From NCBI GenBank assembly GCA_932294295.1, contig OW028573.1, positions 58,691,829-58,755,828 on the forward strand: DNA of 64,000 nt, read 5' to 3'. Positions 52,701-60,800 of the stretch are shown in pieces. The notes beneath the pieces were generated by a model. The model was given only the letters and a program-made list of their open reading frames with translations, had not been told where the DNA came from and made no database searches. Position numbers and translations under genes: made by a program. Every line of letters begins with the position of its first letter. Position 1 is the stretch's first letter. This stretch comes from Alitta virens. Its lineage: Eukaryota > Annelida > Polychaeta > Phyllodocida > Nereididae.

Positions 52701-52738
52701 ATGAGAACTAATTTCTCAAAATGTTGCATTCTATTCAT
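43555..52738 (-). CDS. NT5E: Ecto-5'-nucleotidase (CD73-like) gene A, 9 coding exons
   Basis: Zinc enzyme of the cell surface that removes phosphate from nucleoside monophosphates such as AMP. Exons join in frame to 604 residues (human CD73: 574). There is an N-terminal signal (KLVLMSLLACSF), then TILHTNDVHAR, LLLDAGDQFQGT, TLGNHEFDNG, GLGHAGF and GGHTNTF, which supply the Asp, Asn and His metal ligands. The nucleotide-binding C-domain has YCRLKECNMGN and NNYMIQGGDGY. The C-terminus is a hydrophobic tail after a small-residue site, as for a GPI anchor. Odd points: the substrate-binding Arg of the NGGGIR loop is Val here (NAGGFV, residue 404), and exon 4 has 13 extra residues. Intron 1 is phase 0, all others phase 1. 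It lies head-to-tail with gene B, 4.9 kb apart. Confidence 0.93.
44049..44252 (-). CDS. NT5E: NT5E-A exon 8
   Basis: 204 nt, acceptor TTTTATAG and donor G|GTGAGT. Encodes VQVLCASCDVPTYATL and VNNYMIQGGDGYNMI, the second part of the nucleotide pocket. Same length as B exon 8. Confidence 0.95.
44402..44557 (-). CDS. NT5E: NT5E-A exon 7
   Basis: 156 nt, acceptor ATCAACAG and donor G|GTAATT. Encodes GTINLGNVAEAFPYRNTVER and GSTLLSILEHSVSKY. The aromatic residue that stacks on the base is Tyr (PY) here and Phe (PF) in gene B. Confidence 0.93.
44583..44702. repeat. 120-bp imperfect palindrome in NT5E-A intron 6
   Basis: The left arm 44583-44640 (AGTTATACACCATTACGAGG on) and the right arm 44644-44702 are inverted copies with about seven differences and a 3-nt loop (GAA). 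A related string CAGTTATATCCCGG occurs at 45726. Probably the end or remnant of a MITE. It starts 25 nt upstream of the exon 7 acceptor in transcript direction. The rest of the intron (to 45915) holds no supported gene. Confidence 0.85.
45916..46038 (-). CDS. NT5E: NT5E-A exon 6, altered substrate loop
   Basis: 123 nt, acceptor CATTCAG and donor G|GTACAT. Encodes NMVTDAMIDFYLQKLP and ALWNAGGFVNSIQK. The family loop N-x-G-G-x-R has Val (GTG at 45932-45934) where CD73 and gene B have Arg. Same length as B exon 6. Confidence 0.92.
46148..46279 (-). CDS. NT5E: NT5E-A exon 5
   Basis: 132 nt, acceptor CCAAACAG and donor G|GTATGG. Linker helix (NAWKSPLESY) and start of the C-domain with DYCRLKECNMG, which keeps the substrate Arg after Cys. 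Same length as B exon 5. Confidence 0.93.
46609..46845 (-). CDS. NT5E: NT5E-A exon 4, with 13-residue insertion
   Basis: 237 nt, acceptor CATTCTAG and donor G|GTAATA. Encodes PPAGPYPTIVATYEGTTVG, VPVVQAFHNGKYLGYL and GNPILLDSSIEQ, the end of the catalytic domain. It is 39 nt longer than exon 4 of gene B; the extra residues lie between YPTIV and VPVVQ. Confidence 0.93.
47459..48074. mobile_element. TA-flanked MITE with 48-bp terminal inverted repeats
   Basis: Ends 47459-47506 and 48027-48074 are inverted copies, 47 of 48 identical (TGGATACTAGTGACGT...). TA flanks both sides, as for Tc1/mariner-type elements. The 616-bp interior has no transposase; a 92-codon frame at 47585-47863 has no known motif. 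Inside are two direct copies of about 42 bp (47675-47716 and 47817-47861, core AACGTCATGAAG). A fragment related to 47510-47545 lies inverted at about 50388-50430. It sits in intron 3 of NT5E-A. Confidence 0.85.
48290..48690 (-). pseudogene. Tc1-type transposase relic
   Basis: In NT5E-A intron 3. On the minus strand three landmarks of Tc1 transposases appear in the right order: NETKV (48631-48645, for SDETK), IIHYTMPTVMPEKAS (about 48500-48535, for TIPTVKHGGG) and IEVLEWSSQSPRL (48300-48347, for VLEWPSQSPDLNP). Between them are frameshifts and stops, so it is an old dead copy. Ends not determined. Confidence 0.55.
49031..49046. repeat. Poly-C homopolymer (C16)
   Basis: 16 consecutive C in NT5E-A intron 3; a C14 run lies at 43962-43975. 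Confidence 0.95.
49821..49840. repeat. (GATT)n microsatellite
   Basis: About five uninterrupted TTGA/GATT units in NT5E-A intron 3. Confidence 0.95.
50095..50289 (-). CDS. NT5E: NT5E-A exon 3
   Basis: 195 nt, acceptor CTTTCAG and donor G|GTAAGT. Encodes NIIIGLGHAGFDVDL and DVIVGGHTNTFLYN with the two remaining histidine ligands. Same length as B exon 3. Confidence 0.95.
50705..50918 (-). CDS. NT5E: NT5E-A exon 2
   Basis: 214 nt between acceptor TTTATAG and donor G|GTGAAT. Encodes TLGNHEFDNGIEGL (Asn-His metal and catalytic pair), VPVVCSNL and GVVGYVTDLTP. Same length as exon 2 of gene B. Confidence 0.95.
51402..51731 (+). mobile_element. 5'-truncated LINE fragment (CR1/Rex1-like)
   Basis: In NT5E-A intron 1, opposite strand to the gene. 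It encodes KRALRFVTNNYTSNYEEICV and then MYKVKMGGSPRYIEELF, the C-terminal region after the RT domain of CR1/Rex1-type LINEs (pattern ..RALRF.Y.DY.S.YEELL). It ends in an A-run at about 51720-51732. The RT core itself is missing. The remainder of the intron holds no gene. Confidence 0.6.
52412..52738 (-). CDS. NT5E: NT5E-A exon 1
   Basis: 327 nt, residues 1-109. The ATG at 52738 is the first in-frame ATG (the frame opens upstream only with TTG); a second ATG three codons on (52729) could also serve. Signal peptide, then HTNDVHAR (metal ligands D and H), GTCTSSNC (a cysteine pair like that of CD73) and LLLDAGDQFQGT. Donor ATA|GTAAGT, phase 0. Confidence 0.92.
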
Positions 52739-52926
52739 GTAGTTGTTGTCAAATGTAAGTCTGTAACACAATGAATGCAATGTTGATACTGCTGTAAAAA
52801 AATTGTATGCACGTGTAGCAGTAGAATGTGGTTGGGTTTAAAATTATTGATTTAAAAATGCATCATTTTAGTGTTTATCAATATATACATTGCAGAAAGG
52901 ACACTCAAAATAATAAAGAAACTTAC

Positions 52927-53020
52927 CATTAGCTACGAGAATTCTTGATCAACAAAGAGATGTTGCTATAAAGAAGGAGTCTAATGCAGCGAACCTTTCC
53001 CCACCTGACTCACCCCATAG
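52927..53020 (-). other. Possible non-coding first exon of NT5E-A
   Basis: A strong donor ATG|GTAAGT ends at 52927 and a strong acceptor TTTTTTTACAG lies at 52792 just upstream of the coding exon; a second acceptor, GTGTTACAG, ends at 52761. If spliced, the ATG at the exon edge opens only a short upstream frame not in phase with the nucleotidase. The 5' end is a guess. Confidence 0.35.
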
Positions 53021-53340
53021 TTTGTGCCATATAAGCAACCAAGCACGTAAGGCCTATACTTTTCTTACTTGCGAGTAACTTTTTACATCGTAATTCATGA
53101 TAAATATCCATATATAAAAATTATCATGGCTGGGACGTAATAAAGACGCCACCCATGCACCTCCTAAACCAAAATCTTAATATAACACCAAGGTTTGTAA
53201 ATGAGAATTACAATTTTTCTTTAAAATCTCTTACCCACTGTATTCGTATATATTAAACTACTGATGATAATGGCGAGTGATAATGGTTTTTGGGGAGCTG
53301 TGTTTTAATTTTGCTCAGCTGCAATCCGTTGACTGATGAA

Positions 53341-54023
53341 CAGTGCCTTGCAGAAGTATTGGCACTTCTTGGGCTTTGTAAGCAAATGTGCCACCTTAAG
53401 TAACCATCAAAAAAAAAAATTCAGAGGAATAGTTTAGGGCATTGACAAAAAAATACAGGCAATCAAATCATTATATAACATTATGCAATCATATGCTTGC
53501 TAAATCCCTTTAATCAGGCAATCTGAGTATACAGCTGTAATTTGTTGCATAGCCTCATAGCTATTTTTGAACCAAGCCTTATTTTTGTGTAGATATATTT
53601 TTTTAGTCATAAAGTAGTTATATTGGAGAAGTCCCATTCATATTATTGGCACATGTGTATAGTGATTTTTGGATGTCCATTTGATAACTTACATCTGATC
53701 ACTCAATGACTAATATTTACTAATATAATTTTGAGTTACATGCAATACAAAATATTAATGTATTTTCACTAATTTCTTGTGCAACTAAGTCTCGCTAACT
53801 TTTAGCTGGCCGCTTGATATTTCATGATTTTTTGATGGAATGTTAACCAGGGTTAATTTCAGCAAATTAAGAGGTTATCTGGTGAAAGTCCATGAATACC
53901 ATAAAAATATTCACCATATCATACCGCCACTGCAAAATATTGCCATTTCTGTCCTGTGCATAATTGTGTTTGACATATTTGCTTGCAAAATCCAAAGTGT
54001 GCCAATACTTTTACAAGGCACTG
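53341..54023. mobile_element. Tc1/mariner-type MITE (683 bp)
   Basis: Ends are inverted copies of 25 bp with two differences: CAGTGCCTTGCAGAAGTATT... at 53341 and its complement ending at 54023. CAGTGCCTTG ends are typical of Tc1-type families. The right flank is TA; the left flank is AA, presumably a mutated TA. No transposase motifs inside. Confidence 0.8.
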
Positions 54024-54620
54024 TATGAAGACAACATAACTAATTAAATTTATAAAGGTAAGGTTTATATATATAGTCTTTAATCACACACATACATGGT
54101 GTGCTTGATATGATACCATGCAGAAAAAGAAAAATCAATTACATAGTATACAGTTGATTTAAATAGAAGAGTCTCTCATTATGAGAAATAAATGAAATAG
54201 AAGTTTTTCTCAAATCTTCAATCGCTTTAATTGTCATTTTTAAATTAGTTGACCCCGCCGTGACATGGCCTGACCACTACCCTTGGCCAATGAGGTCACT
54301 CCTTCAACTCAACAGAGTAAAAATCCGTTGCAGTGGATACAACCACCATGAACCACGGGGGTTTTGTTTACTCTGGAAGTTGTGTTTATATATTAATTGA
54401 AGCTATGAAAACTGATTCTGAGGTAAACTGTTTTACTGTTAACAGCGGACAAGCCCATCTAATTGCTTTTGTTAGTTTGACAGCTCTGACCACGTAAGCC
54501 ACACGAATAAATTATGATAATACCTCAACTTTGCGAGATTTGCCTGGGGTACCTTTGCTGGAGTGAGTTTATGCCATTTTGAGCCACATATCTAATTATG
54601 GCATTGTCTGAGCTCACCAT

Positions 54621-55231
54621 TCACCTTAATAATGAGAGGAACCTCTTTGAATTCAGATCCCTTGAATGGGTACAGTCCATAAGAGTAGGAAGAAATCTCA
54701 CATGCATTTGATATGGGACTCCAAGAAGCTTTCTCACACACCGGTTCCACATGGTGTGAAGATTACTCACATGCTTGTCAGAAAATTCCCAAGCCTGACA
54801 TCCATATTTAAGTGACCTCACTGGGATAGAAAAACTTTCCTAGTCAGAGCAAGGGGTGCATTTTGCAGAATGTGGCACATTGAGTTGGCGCGTCCTATCA
54901 TGTCGCCTCTTTTCTGTTCAATCTCCTTGGCTTCACTGAGGTCACTTGAAAGGTTATTCCCAAGATGCTTAATGTTTGATACAGTATCTACTTTGTATCC
55001 ATTTAGATACATCTCAGGGAAAACTATCCTTTTATTTCTGGAGAAGAACGCACAAGCAGTTTTGGTTGGGTTGTATAAAACTCCATATTCTGATGAATAG
55101 CCTACACATGCACTAGGGCAGATAATAGTCAAGTCGTCTGCATATTCAACACAGCCAATTGCCTTGGCTTCACTGTTCACTGTAGGGTAGGCATAAATTT
55201 CCCATATTATTGGTTTCCATGTTGTTTCCAT
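54621..55231 (-). pseudogene. LINE reverse transcriptase fragment
   Basis: Between NT5E genes A and B. It encodes CVEYADDLTIICPS (catalytic YADD box), YGVLYNPTKTACAFFS and, after a frame break at about 54818, GCQAWEFSDKHVSN and MWNRCVRKLLGVPY. It is related to, but clearly different from, the LINE at 60471-61837. N-terminal RT motifs and both element ends are missing. Confidence 0.75.
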
Positions 55232-55539
55232 TTAATTTTTACTACTAATATTTTATATCAGATTTAGCATTTGTTAGTAATTTCTTATTTTTTCATGAGT
55301 AATTATTTCTAGAATATGCTGGAAAGCAAACTTACCAGCAGTTTCAGGTTTCCTACCTTGTGTAAGACAAGAATTATTCAACACAATGGCAATGCCATTG
55401 CCAGTAATTTGCCTCATTGTTCCCTACTGGTGGGGTACTGTAAAACAAGCTGAGGAGGGGTAGAGTGAGACATGGCCTGATAGTATAACAAAAATATTGT
55501 TTCAGCATATAGGAAGACTTACAGTTATAACAATGTACT

Positions 55540-56887
55540 GGTTAAATGTGGAGAAAACGGGAGGAAGGCCTTTGACAATAACTGCCATGTAGGCTGCATA
55601 CTTATAGACTTATCTAAAGCTTTGACAGCCTACGTCATGGCCTGGTAATTGCAAAGTTACATGCATATGGTTTATCAAATGAAGCCTGTTCATTCATATT
55701 GGACTACTTAAAAAATTGAAATAAAATGGTAAAACTAAGTAATATTAAAAGTGAATGGTAAAATTGGAAAACTGGTGTTTCCCAAGGTTCTTTCTTAGAT
55801 ACTCTCTTATTTAACATTTTCATAAATGATTTTCTTTTTGATTTAAGTAGTTCTTGCAGCATTTAGAATTATGCTGACAATAACACCTTTTGCTATGCAC
55901 ACAGAGACCCAATGGTCATAAAGAACGAACTAGAAGTGGCTTCCACTCAAGCAATTTTATGGCTCAAAAATAATTTATGAAAGCAAATGCATCTAAATTC
56001 CAAGCGATATGTCTGAGTAGAGAAAATTTTTCCATAGATTTTGAGATTGACAATCATAAAATGCAGTCGGAATCTATTGTTAAGCTGTTAGGTATCAACA
56101 TTGACAACAAACTAAATTTTGACTGCCATGTATCAATTATCAGCAGAAAGGCAGTAAAACAAATTAATGCACTCCAAAGATTATGCAAACACATTGATTA
56201 CACAAGTAAACTCAGAATATATGAATCATTTATCTCGTATAATTTTGTCTGTACAGTTGTATATAATACTTTCACAATATGACAAAACTACTTGAGAAAC
56301 TAAATGAAAGAGCAATAGTGCAATATGATTAGTTCGCAATTATTATGATAGCCGATACAACCACCTGCTAGAAAGAACATGCAAAAAAAATGCTTTATGT
56401 AACAAGGAAAACTAGTCTAGCGGAATTTGTTTACGAAGTACTCCATGACATGGCAAAACCTATCACAAGTTCATTCTTCACTAGGCAAATTATGCCATAT
56501 GAGATGAGAGATAATCTTAAGCTAGTCAAGCCTGTTTACAACACTATGCAATATGGTTTCAGGTTTATAATGTATCAAAGTGCTTTTATTTGGAATTCCT
56601 TACCTGTTGAACTAAAACAAGTAGATGAATTAGCTAAGTTCAAAGATTTATTAAGACGTTGTGATTCATTAGAAAGGTGTATTGTGGATCATGTATAATC
56701 TGTCAGCAAAGTAATTTATGATCATTGTGTAGTTAAGTCTTAATCTCATTCTAATGATCTTTATAATTATATATCTTCTTTCATTGTTATTGTTATTTTT
56801 ACCAGTCGGTTAAAAGCTTTATAGCTTATGTTTGAATGTTTTGTCTTGCACCTCCGACTATAAATAAATTTTTATCTTATCTTATCT
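55540..56887 (+). pseudogene. CR1/Rex1-like LINE 3' half (broken)
   Basis: Encodes ILIDLSKAFDS (motif A, with a 1-nt frameshift), GVSQGSFLDTLLFNIFINDF (motif B), NYADNNTFCYAH (motif C, decayed YADD), then LLGINIDNKLNFDCHV and IWNSLPVELKQVDELAKFK, the typical C-terminus. Several stops. The 3' end is the short tandem TTATCTTATC with no poly-A, as is usual for CR1-group LINEs. Confidence 0.85.
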
Positions 56888-57442
56888 TTCAGGGCTACTG
56901 GTCTGCTTAGCGGGTTATTTTACCAGCAGTCAGAGGTAGATGTAATTATGAGATGATAAGGCTTGCAAGTCCACACAATGTTATGCATATACATGTAATA
57001 TGAAACCGACATTTAGCTGCTGCATTGAATTAACACTCTCACCCTGCCCCCGTTCAAGGGTTAATAAGTTGAGCCACTGAGATATTTTACATAAATAATA
57101 AATATTGCAATAACAGGTCGTACTCTCAAGAATTACATATAAGTGCAGAAGGCAGTCATAAACCACAATGTTTTGAGACCCAGCAGCACTTTTTTTCACA
57201 GTTTGATAATAATGAATTGATTATTACATAATAGTATTGCATTACAATAGGATAAAGTTATTATGCATGAACATTTATGTTAGTTTGAACAATCCCAATG
57301 CCTGACTTTTTCCAAGAAATAACACTGAATCCTGATATTAGAATTTTATCATACCTCCTGTGCAGGACCTGCTTAGCTCTGCTTTCATTCCACTATAATT
57401 TGAAAGAAGCATTGTCACTCCAAGACAATTCTGTAAAATGCT

Positions 57443-57448
57443 TTTATT
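57443..57448 (-). terminator. Poly(A) signal AATAAA, NT5E gene B
   Basis: AATAAA on the minus strand about 180 nt after the gene B stop. Confidence 0.55.
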
Positions 57449-57523
57449 ATGAAAGGTAGTCAACAGAGAATAACAAAGTTTACGAGACAATATTTCATAA
57501 ATTTCTGGTTGAAATCACCCTAA

Positions 57524-57572
57524 TTTACCAGCAGATGTCGTTGTAAGTGATAAGGCGACCTCTACTGGTAAA
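57524..57572. repeat. Hairpin in the 3' UTR of NT5E-B
   Basis: Arms of 17 nt (TTTACCAGCAGATGTCG and the complement of CGACCTCTACTGGTAAA), two mismatches, loop of 15 nt. It lies between the gene B stop and its likely poly(A) signal. Confidence 0.7.
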
Positions 57573-57628
57573 CTTAAGTTCAACCTCAGATGAAATATTT
57601 CCCAAGTCTGTGAGATTTTTAGTCTATT

Positions 57629-57846
57629 CTATGCTGATATTTGCTGTAGTACGAAACTTGAAAATGTTACTGAGAGAAGGATGATTATTACATTCATAGA
57701 CAGAGCATTTCCTGAATTTTCACAAACTGGCTTTTGTGTAGGTTCTGTCAGAGTTTCTTCAATGAATTTAATCCGTCCTTCCAATCCATAGGTCAAAGGT
57801 GACATTGAAACGATGTGCTCCACAACAACGTCAGAAAGAAGATTGC
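57629..57846 (-). CDS. NT5E: NT5E-B exon 9 (stop, GPI tail)
   Basis: 218 nt from acceptor TATTTCAG to the stop TAG. Encodes HIVSMSPLTYGLEGRIKFI and, after a spacer with NSGNA, the hydrophobic tail NVIIILLSVTFSSFVL. Confidence 0.92.
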
Positions 57847-60800
57847 CTGAAATAATGGAAACACTAAAGAAACCAATCTCGCTATAGTTCCTTAATTCCT
57901 ACATTAACTCTATATATACACGTTTAGTGAAATAAGGTCAATTAATGCATCTGCTTTGTATCAGGTGTTTTAAGTACAGTTCCGTCTCAGTTCTTCCTGA
58001 GTTCCTTGAGAGGAAGTATTTGTCAAGAAACTGGCAAAAGAAGTCAGAAGTCAGAAGGAACTAAAGCATCTGAATTCACTCTTTCAGGGAGCTCTGAAGG
58101 AACTGGGGAGAAGGATCGAACCTATCCTTTTAAGTGTGTGATTTTGAGCAGTGCTCAAATATCATTATTTACATCATCCGGTCTGGTTGTCATATATGTA
58201 ATAATAATGAAGTCACGAAATGCAGGATTGTGTGTAATTTGGGCCCAGTTTGATAAAAACAACAATACAAAACAAAATTCAAACGAAAGTGTTCAAAACT
58301 GAACTAACTGAACAACAGATACTGGACAGAGACATGGTTTCTAGGGGATGTTCAGAAATATACAAGAAGAAAATATGACAAGCAGTGCAACACTGTTATA
58401 TATACCTAGTGGTAGATGCTGCCTCATGTCTTTCTGAATCATGCTGTACCCATCTCCACCTCCTACCATGTAATTGTTTGTCACTACCATGTAGTATTCT
58501 TCAAGATCGAGAAGAGAATATTCAGGAATGTCACAAGATGAACAGAGGACTTCGACAGACACAACACGATTGCCTCTCTCCTTTTTAAGATTGTAAACAA
58601 CTCTGATTCCTGAAATTAATTTTCATTTATAATATAAAAACCATGTAAAATTAGTTATTTAATTGGCATTATTAGAAAAAGTGTGCGAATCAGCAATCAC
58701 ATGTCATTCCAATCACCTGATACTTGAAGGAATCTTCCAGGTGGATCTTCTTCTTCATAATCTTGCACAGAATTTTCCATCATAGCTAAGATGGTTTTGC
58801 CACTTAACTGAACAACTTCTAAGGTGTTTCTGAACGGGAATGTGTTCATCACTGACTGCATGGAAATATCTCCTGTGGATTATATGGACGAGAACCATCT
58901 TAGATTTGACACACATCTTGTCATTTGGAATACATGTATATTTTGCATTAATGTGGTACTCTATAACATGTTGTACCCTCCAGGGCAAACTGAGTTCGCA
59001 TTTTACCTTTGTCAAATGAAGCTCTAACACCACCTGAGTTCCAAAGTCCAATGGCTGCTCTAGCCCATCCAGCAACAGCAGGTAATCTGGCCAGGCAGAA
59101 ACGAACCAAGGCATCTGTAGCCATGTTTCCTGTGTAAGCATAGGATAAATCAGTCTGCAGTATAACAGCATAATAAGGGTAATTGCATACTATGATAATT
59201 TCATCATGAATAGCTCCTATCCAGTTACCTGTTATTATATAAATAATTGGATTACACTCACCCATGTTGCATTCTTTCATGCGACAATTATTTCTTTGTC
59301 CATCCATCAACACCAAAGTTCGTCCAATTATCTGGTCAATTATATTTTGAAGTGGCTTTTTCCATTCCATGACCTCTTCTAGAAGGTCTTCATCTGTCAA
59401 TAACACCAATATATGAGTGAGTCAAAAGTGCAAAGTGAGTAGTCCTAGTGAGTTTGGCTTTGTTGCTTTAACATGTTATACTATAGGTATAACAGCTAAG
59501 GGAATAGATACTGAATAGATACTGAATATCTACTGACTTACAAATTATATACCTTGTCTACGACATTAAACTGTATCTGTATGATCAGTGTAACATCAAA
59601 TTGATCAATTGAGATTATTCACTATATCTGACCAACCTTTCTCGATAGAAGAATCTATCAGAATGGGATTGCCATCCCAGCCTTTTACTTTGCCAGTGTT
59701 ATCAAAGTTGAGAGTCAGATAGCCCAAGTACTTCCCTCCTGTGAATGCTTGCACTACAGGCACTGTGGATCCATCATCTCTTGTTATGACATAAGGATAT
59801 AGACCTGCAGGCTTTTCATTGGATGGAGCATTTCCTGTGATTTAAAAGATAGGTTGACATTAAAAGGTCAATTTCGAAATACACGCTTCACAGCTTTCAA
59901 CAACAGTGAATATACTAGCATCAAAACACATGTGAGTAGTTATGATAGTTAAATTTTAGCCTGCTGAGGTGACTATTAATACAGGGTGCTCACGGTATTG
60001 AGAAACCTGGAAAAAAAGGGGATGTGAAAAATCTCTTTTTTCAAAGTCTGGGAAAATCCATTTAGTAGATCAAAAGATATCCTTTGACATTAATTGCCAT
60101 GCAAAAATCTGCTTGGGCAAAATTCTCAACATTTTGTTGAACATCTTTTGTAGACAGATCATACCTGAGTACAAAAAGGTGTTGGAGTGTCCCCCCACGA
60201 CCAAGTCCACTTGACTGACCCTCCTGGCAATTTCAAGGTCAACAGGGAACCCAGCATGACCCAGTGCAATGATGATGTCGATACCTCTGGATGTGAGGTT
60301 CTGAGCTTCTCTTCTCACTGACTCAATGACATCTTCAAAAACCAGGCCTTTTATTCCATCTGTTGAAGAAGAAAAGTAAACAATGTTCTTATAGTTACCT
60401 AGATACTTTACAGTTTTTACCCAAGCTAAACGTTTACCATCCAAAGATATATCTATGTTGTTTTGTTCTTAATATAATAATAATGGATCAGATGTGTATA
60501 CTTGTTACGTAGATGCAACAAAGGCTTTTGACAGAGTGCAATATGATAAGCTATTTTGTTTTTTAATAGACAGAGGGGTACCCCCTGTTATTGTAAGAGT
60601 GATGTTAGACTTATATGTTCGACAATGTATGAGAACGCATTGGAGAGGGTATGTATCTGATGAATATGGTACAACCAATGGTATTAGACAAGGTGGGGTT
60701 ATATCCCCAGTACTGTTTTGTATTTATATAGACGAATTATTATCAAGGTTAGAGAAAGGCGGTGAAGGCTGTTGGGTTGGAAACCAGTTTTATGGTGCTA

